From NCBI RefSeq assembly GCF_014200725.1, contig NZ_JACHCL010000001.1, forward strand, positions 1,240,001-1,304,000: a stretch of 64,000 nt of DNA. The letters are read 5' to 3'. The translations under genes were made by a program, and so were the position numbers. Shown in pieces: positions 42,910 to 51,542 of the stretch. This DNA is from Janthinobacterium silvisoli (GTDB taxonomy: Bacteria; Pseudomonadota; Gammaproteobacteria; Burkholderiales; Burkholderiaceae_D). Below the pieces are notes generated by a model. It did not search any database. It was given only the letters and a program-made list of their open reading frames with translations, and had not been told where the DNA came from. Numbering within the stretch: position 1 is the first letter of the stretch; each line of letters begins with the position of its first letter.

Positions 42910-45087
42910 ATGATCAAGAAGAAGAACATCGATTTCCTCCGCATTACCCATTTGCGCGGCCCCAACATCTGGACTTACCGCCCGGTGATTGAAGCCTGGG
43001 TCGACATCGGCGAACTGGAAGACTATCCCTCCAATACCCTGCCCGGCCTGTATGAGCGGCTGATCGCCTGGCTGCCAGGCTTGATCGAGCACCGCTGCGG
43101 CGTGGGTGAACGGGGCGGCTTCCTCGAGCGTCTGCGCGATGGCACCTGGGCCGGCCACGTGCTGGAACATGTGGTGCTGGAATTGCAAAACCTGGCCGGC
43201 ATGCGCACCGGCTTCGGCCAGACGCGCTCGACCAGCCAGCGCGGCGTCTACAAAATGGCGTTCCGCACGCGCGAAGAGCAAGTGGGACGCGCTACCCTGG
43301 ACACTGCCCGCAGCCTGCTGCTGGCCGCCATCAACGATGAAGCCTTCAACCTGGAAGCGGCCCTGGTGCCGCTGCGCGACATGGTGGACTCGCGCTGCCT
43401 GGGCCCGAGCACGGCTTCCATCGTCGACGCCGCCACCGAGCGCCGCATCCCATCCTTGCGCCTGAGCGACGGCAACCTGGTGCAACTGGGCCATGGCGCC
43501 GCACAGCGCCGCATCTGGACGGCCGAAACGGACCGTACCAGCGCGATCGCCGAAGGCATCGCCAGCGACAAGGACCTGACCAAATCCCTGCTCAAATCGT
43601 GCGGCGTGCGCGTGCCCGATGGCAGCCTGGTGCGCAGCGCCGAAGCCGCCTGGGAAGAAGCGCAGGACATCGGCCTTCCCGTGGTATTGAAGCCGTATGA
43701 CGGCAACCATGGCCGTGGCGTCTCGCTGAACCTGATGACGGAAAGCGACGTGAAAGCCGCCTACGAACTGGCCGCGCGCAAGGGCGACAGCTCGGCCGTG
43801 CTGGTGGAAAGCTTCATCACCGGCGACGAACACCGCTTGCTGGTGGTCGGTAACAAATTGGTCGCGGCAGCCAAGGGCGAATCCCTGTGGATCGAAGGCG
43901 ACGGCGTCTCGACGATTCTGGACCTGGTCAATACGCAGATCAATACCGATCCGCGCCGTGGCGAAGGCGAAGACTTCCCGCTGGGCGTGGTGAAACCGCA
44001 TGAATCGGGCGAAGTCATCCTGGAGCTGGAACGCCAGGGCATGACCGCACTGTCCGTGCCGCAAGCGGGCCAGAAAGTGCTGATCCAGCCGAACGGCAAC
44101 GTCGCCATCGACGTCACCGACGAGGTGCACCCATCGGTCGTGCATGCAGCCCTGCTGGCAGCACGCGTGGTTGGCCTGGACATCGCCGGCATCGACCTGG
44201 TGACCACCGATATCACGCGTCCACTCGAAGAGCAGCGCGGCGCCATCATCGAAGTCAATGCCAGCCCGGGCCTGCTGGCCCACATCAAGCCTGGCGTGGG
44301 CAAACCGCGCCCGGTAGGCACGGCCATCGTCGACCACCTGTTTACCGATGAAGAGACGGGCCGCATTCCGCTGGTCGGCGTGACGGGCACGCAAGGCGCC
44401 AGCCTGATCGTGCGCCTGCTGGCCAAGCTGCTCAGCCTGTCGGGCAAGCACACGGGCGCCGTCTGCAGCGAAGGCATGTTCCTCGATCAGCGCCGCGTCA
44501 CCAGCAGCGATTGCGTGAACTGGGACGCAGGCCAGCGCCTGCTGATCAACCGCAGCGTGCAGGCAGCCGTATTTGAAAGCAATCCGCGCATGATCCTGGC
44601 CGAAGGCCTGGCTTATGACCGCTGCCAAGTGGGCGTGGTGACGGACATGGGCAGCCTCGATAGCGTCAAGGATTTCGATGTACTGGACGCCGACGCCCTG
44701 TACAAGGTGGTGCGCAGCCAGGTCGACGTGGTATTGTCGACCGGCGTGGCCGTCCTGAACGCCAACGACGCGCAAGTACTGGAACTGGCTGACCTGTGCG
44801 ATGGCACGGTGACCCTGTACGCCCAGGATGGCAGCCTGCCTGCCATCACCGAACAGCTGGCGGCTGGCCGCCGTGCGGCCTTCGTGCGCGAGCATCACAT
44901 CGTGCTGGCAGAAGGCGGCATCGAAACCGTGTTGCTGTGCCTGGATTTGCTGAAACCGGCCACCGCCGGCCATGTCGACAGCGTGCTGGCGGCCGTGGCG
45001 GCAGCCTGGGCGCTGGACCTGTCGGCGGACCTGATCTGCGCCGGCCTGCGCACTTTCGACGCAGCGCCTGGCAGCACCGGTAACTAA
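42910..45087 (+). CDS. Cyanophycin synthetase-like protein with degenerate Mur domain (CphA'/CphA2 type)
   Basis: A 725-residue paralogue of CphA, about 130 residues shorter than the next gene. It keeps the N-terminal domain (RGPNIWTYRPVIEAWVDIG, GHVLEHVVLELQNLAG) and the ATP-grasp part (LPVVLKPYDGNHGRGVSLN, ALLAARVVGLDIAGIDLVT, EVNASPGLLAH). In the Mur-ligase part the P-loop reads GTQGAS (493-498), whereas CphA has GTNGKT, so the ATP-binding Lys is gone, and the C-terminal region is cut short. It should therefore not add Arg by the Mur reaction. It may polymerise beta-Asp-Arg dipeptides as cyanobacterial CphA2 does, or support CphA. Confidence 0.88.
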   Translation: MIKKKNIDFLRITHLRGPNIWTYRPVIEAWVDIGELEDYPSNTLPGLYERLIAWLPGLIEHRCGVGERGGFLERLRDGTWAGHVLEHVVLELQNLAGMRTGFGQTRSTSQRGVYKMAFRTREEQVGRATLDTARSLLLAAINDEAFNLEAALVPLRDMVDSRCLGPSTASIVDAATERRIPSLRLSDGNLVQLGHGAAQRRIWTAETDRTSAIAEGIASDKDLTKSLLKSCGVRVPDGSLVRSAEAAWEEAQDIGLPVVLKPYDGNHGRGVSLNLMTESDVKAAYELAARKGDSSAVLVESFITGDEHRLLVVGNKLVAAAKGESLWIEGDGVSTILDLVNTQINTDPRRGEGEDFPLGVVKPHESGEVILELERQGMTALSVPQAGQKVLIQPNGNVAIDVTDEVHPSVVHAALLAARVVGLDIAGIDLVTTDITRPLEEQRGAIIEVNASPGLLAHIKPGVGKPRPVGTAIVDHLFTDEETGRIPLVGVTGTQGASLIVRLLAKLLSLSGKHTGAVCSEGMFLDQRRVTSSDCVNWDAGQRLLINRSVQAAVFESNPRMILAEGLAYDRCQVGVVTDMGSLDSVKDFDVLDADALYKVVRSQVDVVLSTGVAVLNANDAQVLELADLCDGTVTLYAQDGSLPAITEQLAAGRRAAFVREHHIVLAEGGIETVLLCLDLLKPATAGHVDSVLAAVAAAWALDLSADLICAGLRTFDAAPGSTGN

Positions 45088-45108
45088 ACTGAGCCCAGTT
45101 TTAAAATA

Positions 45109-45126
45109 GCCCGGCTGCGGCCGGGC
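45109..45126 (+). other. GC-rich hairpin between the two cphA genes
   Basis: GCCCGGC-TGCG-GCCGGGC gives a 7-bp stem with a 4-base loop and no T-run. It lies in the 71-base intercistronic gap and could set the expression ratio of the two synthetases by RNA processing or pausing. Confidence 0.5.
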
Positions 45127-45158
45127 CCCAAGAACATAACAGGATTAACGGTTTAACT

Positions 45159-47729
45159 ATGGAAGTATCTCGCGTACGGGCCTTGCGTGGCCCTAACCTC
45201 TGGAGCCACGACACTGCCGTGGAAGCCATTGTGTCCTGCACCACGCAGGAACTCGACATCGCCCAATTGCCTGGATTCGAGGCGCGCCTGCGCAACCTCT
45301 TCCCGCAACTGAGCCCGCTGCAACCGCTGGGTAACTACAATGCCGCGCCGATGGCGCAGGTGCTGGAACTGGCGGCGCTGGGCCTGCAGGCGCAAGCCGG
45401 CTGCCCCGTCACCTTCAGCCGCACCACGCCTACCCTGGAAACGGGCATCTTCCAGGTGGTGGTCGAATATTCGGAAGAAGACGTCGGCCGCCTGGCGTTG
45501 GAACTGGCGCAGCAGCTGTGCCGCGCCGCGCTGGACGATGCACCGTTCGACTTGCCTGGCGCCCTGCAGCAACTGCAGGACCTGGACGAAGACGTGCGCC
45601 TCGGCCCATCGACGGGCGCCATCGTCAACGCCGCTATCGCCCGCAACATCCCGTTCCGCCGCCTGACCGAAGGCAGCCTGGTCACTTTTGGCTGGGGCAG
45701 CAAGCAGCGCAAGATCCAGGCCGCCGAAATGGACGGCACCAGCGCGATTGCCGAAGCGATCGCACAAGACAAGGAACTGACCAAGAAACTGCTCGATTCG
45801 GCCGGCGTGCCGGTCCCGCAAGGCCGCGTGGTGATCGACGCGGACGACGCCTGGGCGGCAGCTTGCGAAATCGGCTTGCCGGTGGTCGTCAAACCAAAGG
45901 ATGGCAACCAGGGCAAGGGCGTGACGGTCAACGTCACCACGCGCGAACAACTGACGGCCGGCTTCATCGCGGCGCAGGAATTCCGCGACGATATCCTGGT
46001 CGAACGCTATTTGCCAGGCCACGATTTCCGTTTGCTGGTGATCGGCAACAAGATGGTGGCGGCAGCGCGCCGCGACCCGCCGCAAGTGGTGGGCGACGGC
46101 CAGCACACGGTGCGCCAGCTGGTCGATCAAGTCAATCTGGATCCGCGCCGCGGCAGCGGCCACGCCACCTCGCTGACGAAAATCCGTTTCGACGACATCG
46201 CCCTGGCCAGCCTGGCCAAGCAGGGTTATGTGGCCGACTCGATTCCACCGGTGGGCCAGCGCGTCATCCTGCGCAACAACGCCAACCTGTCGACGGGCGG
46301 CTCGGCCACCGACGTCACCATCGACGTGCACCCGGAAGTCGCGGCGCGCGCCGTGGCGGCTGCGCACATGGTGGGCCTGGACATTTGCGGCGTGGACGTG
46401 GTTGCCGACAGCGTCTTGAAACCGCTGGAAGAACAGAATGGCGGCATCGTTGAAGTGAACGCCGCACCAGGTTTGCGCATGCATCTGGCGCCATCGTTCG
46501 GCCGCCCACGCCCGGTCGGCGAAGCGATCATCGCCGCCATGTTTGAAGAAGGCGACGATGGCCGTATTCCCGTGGTTGCCGTCACGGGCACCAATGGCAA
46601 GACCACCACCGTGCGCCTGATCGCCCATTTGCTGACGGCTTCCGGCCTGCGCACGGGCATGACGAATACGGATGGCGTCTACATCGAAGGCCGCCAGATC
46701 GACAGCGGCGACTGCAGCGGCCCGCGCAGCGCACGCAATGTGCTGCTGCACCCTGACGTCGATGCGGCCGTGTTCGAGACGGCGCGCGGCGGCATGCTGC
46801 GCGAAGGCCTGGCCTTCGACCGCTGCCAGGTGGCCGTCGTCACCAATATCGGCGCTGGCGACCATCTGGGCCTGAACTACATCACCACCGTGGAAGACTT
46901 GGCGGTGTTGAAGCGCGTGATCGTGCAAAACGTCTCCGACAGCGGCGTGGCCGTGCTGAACGCCACCGATCCGGCAGTCGCCCGCATGGCAAAAAACTGC
47001 AACGGCACGGTGACCTTCTTCGCCGCCGACAAGACGCATCCCGTGATGGCGGCCCACCGCGCCCAAGGCAACCGCGTGGTGTACGTGGAAGACGGCAAGC
47101 TGGTGGCCGCCGAAGGCAAGCAGCGCCATGAAATCCCGCTCTCGCAAGTACCTATCACCCGCAATGGCGCGATCGGCTTCCAGGTTGAAAACGTGATGGC
47201 CTCGCTGGGCGCTGCCTGGGCCGTGGGCCTGGATTGGGAAGCGATCGCCAAGGGCTTGAAAACCTTCGCCAACGAGAACGACAATGCGCCCGGCCGCTTT
47301 AATGTGTTCGATTACAAAGGCGCCACGCTGATCGCCGACTACGGCCATAACCCGGACGCCATCCTGGCGCTGGTGCAGGCGGTGGAAAGCATGCCGGCCA
47401 AGCGCCGCTCGGTGGTGATCAGCGGCGCCGGCGACCGCCGCGACGAAGACATCCGCCAGCAGACGGAAATCCTCGGCGCCGCCTTCGACGACGTGCTGCT
47501 GTACCAGGACCAATGCCAGCGCGGCCGCGCCGACGGCGAAGTGGTGGCACTGCTGCGCCAGGGCTTGAACGGCGCCAAGCGCACCAGCCATATCGATGAA
47601 ATCAACGGCGAATTCGTCGCCATCGACAAGGCCCTGGCGCGCCTGAGCGAAGGCGATTTGTGCCTGATCCTGATCGACCAGGTGGAAGAAGCGCTGGCGC
47701 ATATCGCCCAGCGCGTGGCGCAAGCGTAA
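45159..47729 (+). CDS. cphA: Cyanophycin synthetase
   Basis: An 856-residue enzyme making multi-L-arginyl-poly-L-aspartate from Asp, Arg and ATP. The N-terminal domain starts with RALRGPNLWS. The ATP-grasp domain (about 210-470) has LPVVVKPKDGNQGKGVTVN and VEVNAAPGLRMHL. The Mur-like domain begins with the intact P-loop GTNGKTT (477-483), followed by YIEGRQIDSGDCSGP, ETARGGMLREGL and the late DYGHNPDAI. It is the complete catalytic partner of the preceding shortened paralogue. The ribosome site is poor, so translation may depend on the upstream gene. A terminator follows. Confidence 0.95.
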   Translation: MEVSRVRALRGPNLWSHDTAVEAIVSCTTQELDIAQLPGFEARLRNLFPQLSPLQPLGNYNAAPMAQVLELAALGLQAQAGCPVTFSRTTPTLETGIFQVVVEYSEEDVGRLALELAQQLCRAALDDAPFDLPGALQQLQDLDEDVRLGPSTGAIVNAAIARNIPFRRLTEGSLVTFGWGSKQRKIQAAEMDGTSAIAEAIAQDKELTKKLLDSAGVPVPQGRVVIDADDAWAAACEIGLPVVVKPKDGNQGKGVTVNVTTREQLTAGFIAAQEFRDDILVERYLPGHDFRLLVIGNKMVAAARRDPPQVVGDGQHTVRQLVDQVNLDPRRGSGHATSLTKIRFDDIALASLAKQGYVADSIPPVGQRVILRNNANLSTGGSATDVTIDVHPEVAARAVAAAHMVGLDICGVDVVADSVLKPLEEQNGGIVEVNAAPGLRMHLAPSFGRPRPVGEAIIAAMFEEGDDGRIPVVAVTGTNGKTTTVRLIAHLLTASGLRTGMTNTDGVYIEGRQIDSGDCSGPRSARNVLLHPDVDAAVFETARGGMLREGLAFDRCQVAVVTNIGAGDHLGLNYITTVEDLAVLKRVIVQNVSDSGVAVLNATDPAVARMAKNCNGTVTFFAADKTHPVMAAHRAQGNRVVYVEDGKLVAAEGKQRHEIPLSQVPITRNGAIGFQVENVMASLGAAWAVGLDWEAIAKGLKTFANENDNAPGRFNVFDYKGATLIADYGHNPDAILALVQAVESMPAKRRSVVISGAGDRRDEDIRQQTEILGAAFDDVLLYQDQCQRGRADGEVVALLRQGLNGAKRTSHIDEINGEFVAIDKALARLSEGDLCLILIDQVEEALAHIAQRVAQA

Positions 47730-47751
47730 GCGCCGCCCTCTTCCTACATGA

Positions 47752-47777
47752 CGGCGCCCTTGCGGCGCCGTTTTTTT
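47752..47777 (+). terminator. Terminator of the cphA operon
   Basis: CGGCGCC (47752-47758) and GGCGCCG (47764-47770) with a short loop, followed by seven T. It ends the two-gene cyanophycin operon. Confidence 0.88.
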
Positions 47778-47883
47778 ATGCTCGGCGCACTCGATGCACG
47801 GTACAAAAAGCTTGTCAAAGTTGATTTGACTCAATATCGAGCGGCAGCTGCCACCTAAGCTGATGACTAGCTAGGAGGTGCCC

Positions 47884-48162
47884 ATGGGCAATATTTCTAC
47901 CACCGATAACGCCTTACTCTTTTCTCCCGATATCCCAGCGCGGCTGGACATGCGCACGGCCGCGCTGGTGGAGCATGCGCTGGCCTTGCAGGAAATGGCG
48001 GGTACGGGCGCCGCCGCCCTGTTCCTGCATTGCCACGACGTGGCGCTGGCGACCGCCTTGCGCGTACTGGGCACCGGACCGCGCCGACAAAATGCCGGTC
48101 CCCATTTGTTTACCCGCCTGCGGCCCAGGACCGGCAGCAGCCGTGATGCGCTACGCTATTGA
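47884..48162 (+). CDS. Small hypothetical protein upstream of aminotransferase
   Basis: A 92-residue protein with a near-perfect ribosome site: AGGAGG (about 47871-47877) followed by the ATG at 47884. The central part is helical (MRTAALVEHALALQEMAGTGAAALFLHCHDVALATALRVL) and the C-terminus is basic. No membrane segment is certain and no family is recognised. It is placed 58 bases before the aminotransferase start and 107 bases after the cphA terminator, so the two probably form a transcript. Confidence 0.65.
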   Translation: MGNISTTDNALLFSPDIPARLDMRTAALVEHALALQEMAGTGAAALFLHCHDVALATALRVLGTGPRRQNAGPHLFTRLRPRTGSSRDALRY

Positions 48163-48220
48163 TGCAACACTCCATGTTGTAAGTGACTGTACCGCCCTCC
48201 AAACTCACCGAAAGCAGCCC

Positions 48221-49543
48221 ATGAGCCATGTCTTCCACCGTAGCCTGAGCAGCAACTACCCGATCGCCACCGCTGGCGATGGGCCCTACCTGATCGCCGC
48301 CGATGGCAAGCGCTACCTGGACGCCTGCGGCGGCGCAGCCGTCTCTTGCCTCGGCCATTCTGATGCGGCCGTGATCGCTGCCGTGCAGCGGCAAGTGGGT
48401 CGCATGGCGTATGCGCACAGCTCCTTTTTTACCACGCAGCCGATGGAAGAGCTGGCCGACTTTTTAGTGGCCCGGGCGCCGGCCGGCATCGACAGCGTGT
48501 ATTTCGTCTCGGGCGGCTCGGAAGCGGTGGAAAGCGCCCTGAAAATGGCGCGCCAGTATTTCGTCGAACGGGGCCAGCCGCAGCGGCGCCACCTGATCGC
48601 GCGCCGCCAGAGCTATCACGGCAATACCCTGGGCGCGCTGGCCACGGGCGGCAACGCCTGGCGCCGCCAGCAGTTCGAGCCCTTGCTGATTGGCGTGACG
48701 CATGTTTCGCCCTGCTACGCCTGGCGCGACCAGCAAGTCCATGAAACGGATGGCGATTACGTGGCACGGCTGGGCCAGGAACTGGAAGACAATATCGTCG
48801 CACTGGGGCCAGAAAACGTCATGGCCTTCATCGCCGAACCCGTGGTCGGCGCGACTTCTGGCGCCCTGCCCGCCGTGACCGGCTACTTCAAGCATATGCG
48901 CGCGATATGCCAGCGCCACGGCATTTTGTTCATTCTCGATGAAGTCATGTGCGGCATGGGCCGTACGGGTAGCCTGTTTGCCTGCGAACAAGAAGGCATC
49001 ACGGCTGACCTGATCTGCATCGCCAAGGGCCTGGGCGCCGGCTACCAGCCGATCGGCGCCGTAATGGTATCGAAAGACATCCGCGACACCATCCGTGCCG
49101 GCACCGGTTTCTTCCAGCACGGCCATACCTACATCGGCCACGCCACCGCCTGCGCCGCCGCGCTGGCGGTGCAGCAGCAAATCGAAGAGCGCGATTTACT
49201 GGCCAATGTACGGGCCATGGGCGACTTGTTGCAACAGCGTTTGCGTCAACGCTTCAACGGCCATCCGCACGTGGGCGATATCCGGGGCCGGGGCCTGTTT
49301 CTGGGAGTGGAACTGGTACGCGAGCGCGGCAGCAAGCAGCCCTTCGACCCTGCGCTGCGCCTGCACGCCCGCATCAAGGCACAAGCCATGCAAGCCGGAC
49401 TGATGTGCTACCCCATGGGCGGCACCATCGACGGCTTGCACGGCGACCATGTGCTGCTGGCGCCACCCTACATCATCAACACCGGCCATGTCGATGAAAT
49501 CGTCGACAAGTTGGCTATGGCGATTGACACCAGCCTGGCGTAA
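48221..49543 (+). CDS. Class III PLP-dependent aminotransferase
   Basis: A 440-residue fold-type I aminotransferase of the acetylornithine/omega-aminotransferase group. Key segments are YFVSGGSEAVESALKMARQ, the RQSYHGNTLGALA motif, ILDEVMCGMGRTG with the cofactor-binding Asp, and the Schiff-base Lys in CIAKGLGAGYQPIGA. The ATG at 48221 fits the domain start. It lies behind the cyanophycin genes. Amino-group transfer in Arg/Asp or polyamine metabolism is possible, but its specificity cannot be read from sequence. Confidence 0.92.
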   Translation: MSHVFHRSLSSNYPIATAGDGPYLIAADGKRYLDACGGAAVSCLGHSDAAVIAAVQRQVGRMAYAHSSFFTTQPMEELADFLVARAPAGIDSVYFVSGGSEAVESALKMARQYFVERGQPQRRHLIARRQSYHGNTLGALATGGNAWRRQQFEPLLIGVTHVSPCYAWRDQQVHETDGDYVARLGQELEDNIVALGPENVMAFIAEPVVGATSGALPAVTGYFKHMRAICQRHGILFILDEVMCGMGRTGSLFACEQEGITADLICIAKGLGAGYQPIGAVMVSKDIRDTIRAGTGFFQHGHTYIGHATACAAALAVQQQIEERDLLANVRAMGDLLQQRLRQRFNGHPHVGDIRGRGLFLGVELVRERGSKQPFDPALRLHARIKAQAMQAGLMCYPMGGTIDGLHGDHVLLAPPYIINTGHVDEIVDKLAMAIDTSLA

Positions 49544-49553
49544 ATCTTACTCT

Positions 49554-49817
49554 TCAGCCGCGCCCGCTTGTTCCCACCGTGGAAATCAGGCTGGCGCCGC
49601 AACTGGTCTTGTGGCCGTCAAACGCCACCGGCACGCCATCGATCAGCACCTTGGGGTCCCCCTCGGCGATCACGCAGCGGTCATGGCCGCGTATCGGGCA
49701 CGTGCAAGCATCGCCCTTGCGCGCCACGGCCAGACCCAGCACCGTCGTCTTGGGCGCCGCCCCCGTCACCTTGCCGCCATGGCTGGTGGGATCATTTAGC
49801 CGTATCACGCCGCGCAT
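49554..49817 (-). CDS. PAAR domain protein (T6SS spike tip)
   Basis: An 87-residue PAAR protein that would sharpen the VgrG spike. Typical segments are RLNDPTSHGGKV at the start, TTVLGLAVARKGDACTCPI with Cys and His ligands for zinc, and DGVPVAFDGHKTSCGASL. A purine-rich ribosome site precedes the ATG at 49817. It is the last gene of the minus-strand T6SS cargo module starting with VgrG at 55230. Confidence 0.92.
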   Translation of the reverse strand: MRGVIRLNDPTSHGGKVTGAAPKTTVLGLAVARKGDACTCPIRGHDRCVIAEGDPKVLIDGVPVAFDGHKTSCGASLISTVGTSGRG

Positions 49818-49838
49818 GCTCTTCCCCCTTGATGACTC

Positions 49839-51182
49839 TCATTGCGAAAACCCCTGAACGTATTCGCGTGCATCGTGGCGCAAGCCCCACCATGGCAGAT
49901 AGGCATAGTTGCCGCTGCGTGCGCGGAACCACGGTTTGCCAGTCTGTATCGGTCGTGGGATAGCAGGTGGCGCCACCACCAGCGCTACGGGAGCGGCCAG
50001 ATCGCTGGTGCCGGCCACCAATACCGGTTTGCCAAAGTGATGTGCGTAGGCGATGCCCAGCGCCACATTGGTCAAGGCCGTGCCGGCGCCCGTCTCGCCC
50101 AAAAGAGCTGGCATATTGAAGCTTTGCTTGAGGAAATCGAATTCCGGCAATTGCATGGTCAGCGTTTGCGCCAGCGGGCCGATACGGTCCGAGACATCCT
50201 TGCTGGTATTGCCCGCATCGTGGATCACATAGCCGATATCAGTCTCTTGCCGGTTGATCTTGCCGGCCGCCTCGCCAATGGCCGCCGTCCACGCCTGCAC
50301 AGAACGGGAAGGCTGACCCTGCTTCGATTCAAACGCACCCACGTTTTTCGTGCCGGGGTAGCCCAGCCAGGCCAGCGGCGCCCGCTCCGTTTTATAGTCA
50401 GGCCCTGCCAATACCAGCAGCACCAGGTTTTCATTGATCTGCCTATCCTTGGGCCGACTAGGCGCATCCCAATTCATGGCCCAGACGGTTTCTTTCGGAT
50501 GCTTTTGCAAATAGTCGAGGGCGGCGGACAGTGAAGTAAAACCGGCGTTGGGGCCGCCCATGGTGACGCGGACATCGGGGAGTGTGGAGCGGGTCCAGAG
50601 GGTGGGGAAACTGAGGTTGCCTATGCTAAATGTACTACGGACATAATCCTGTAAAAAAGCGCCTGACTCCACCGGATCAAGCTTGCCTTCTGGCAGCGCA
50701 TATTCGATATGGATACCGGCCAACTCTCGCCAACGCGACCGGTTTTCAGCCGAGTGAACATTATAAAAATATTCAGGGTCGGAGTAATAAGGACCATGGA
50801 ACAAGTTCACCATTTCACGAATGTATTTTCGATAATAGCCACGAAATGTTTCAGAACCCTCATTTCCAGCGACGACAGGGGAGATCGCCTGTAATTTCAA
50901 ATATTTTCCAGGTTTTTCCTTGACCATATCGTCGTCTGGATTTGGCTGCACCATGCCCAAAGTCCACAACAACTGCCATTGGGTAGGATAGTCTCGACGT
51001 TGCAAAGGATTCAGCCATTGCACGGCTACCACTTGCGCCATATAAGGCCGCGGGGCCGTTTCAGGCAATGTAACGATAGCATTCGAAGGCTTAGTCGCCG
51101 ATACGCGTAAGCGCGCGCAAGCAGCTAAAAAAGTTAAAGCCAAAAATGAAATCAATGCATATAGGAAAAGGGTTTTCGGCAT
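49839..51182 (-). CDS. Tla3-like T6SS lipase adapter (DUF2875)
   Basis: A 447-residue protein with an N-terminal hydrophobic segment ending in a lipobox-like LAAC (Cys22). The family stretch WLNPLQRRDYPTQWQLLWTLGMV lies near residue 55. Later parts include RVTMGGPNAGFTSLSAALDYL and YLPWWGLRHDAREYVQG. Tla3 proteins bring Tle3 lipases to VgrG for secretion. Here the gene sits in such a locus: vgrG, tle3-like, small gene, this gene, PAAR. The family call rests on remembered conserved segments plus context. Confidence 0.75.
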   Translation of the reverse strand: MPKTLFLYALISFLALTFLAACARLRVSATKPSNAIVTLPETAPRPYMAQVVAVQWLNPLQRRDYPTQWQLLWTLGMVQPNPDDDMVKEKPGKYLKLQAISPVVAGNEGSETFRGYYRKYIREMVNLFHGPYYSDPEYFYNVHSAENRSRWRELAGIHIEYALPEGKLDPVESGAFLQDYVRSTFSIGNLSFPTLWTRSTLPDVRVTMGGPNAGFTSLSAALDYLQKHPKETVWAMNWDAPSRPKDRQINENLVLLVLAGPDYKTERAPLAWLGYPGTKNVGAFESKQGQPSRSVQAWTAAIGEAAGKINRQETDIGYVIHDAGNTSKDVSDRIGPLAQTLTMQLPEFDFLKQSFNMPALLGETGAGTALTNVALGIAYAHHFGKPVLVAGTSDLAAPVALVVAPPAIPRPIQTGKPWFRARSGNYAYLPWWGLRHDAREYVQGFSQ

Positions 51183-51209
51183 ACCAGATTCTCCATTATC
51201 AAGATAGAT

Positions 51210-51521
51210 TTATCTGTGAGCTAATTCGCCCGATGTAGGCGTAGCACTCCGCGGCGGGTTTTGACGCTGATCGACGATTGAATCGGGCATACAAGCCGGG
51301 CAATCCGAACGCCCTACCCATTCTGATATCGAGACTTCATCAAGCGTGGCTTTAGCAAAATACTCTTCAAAGATCTTTGCAGAATTAGTCTCATCCAACC
51401 ACTTCAACAACCGCCAATCCGCTGCCACCCTTAACTTGCGCAGCGCTTCCGGCTTGATCCGGCACTCGCCAACCGGCACGTCATAGGCCAGCGCCCGCTC
51501 GGCGTGCATGGGGTTGGTCAT
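51210..51521 (-). CDS. Small hypothetical protein in T6SS lipase module
   Basis: A 103-residue protein without signal peptide. The central part is helical (KPEALRKLRVAADWRLLKWLDE) and is followed by ISEWVGRSDCPACMPD with a CxxC pair. It lies between the Tle3-like lipase and the Tla3-like adapter, where an immunity gene is often found. Immunity proteins for periplasmic lipases usually carry a signal peptide, which is absent here. It could be a chaperone, a fragment, or an unknown accessory protein. Confidence 0.6.
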   Translation of the reverse strand: MTNPMHAERALAYDVPVGECRIKPEALRKLRVAADWRLLKWLDETNSAKIFEEYFAKATLDEVSISEWVGRSDCPACMPDSIVDQRQNPPRSATPTSGELAHR

Positions 51522-51542
51522 GATGGTGGAATGGTCGGTGGC

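Noticed and set aside
45153..47834. An 893-codon open frame on the minus strand opposite cphA, and a 740-codon one opposite the first cphA-like gene (42751-44973)
   Set aside because: Both are antisense shadows of high-GC coding sequence; they are His/Gln/Ala-rich, lack domains and ribosome sites, and the plus-strand enzymes are certain.
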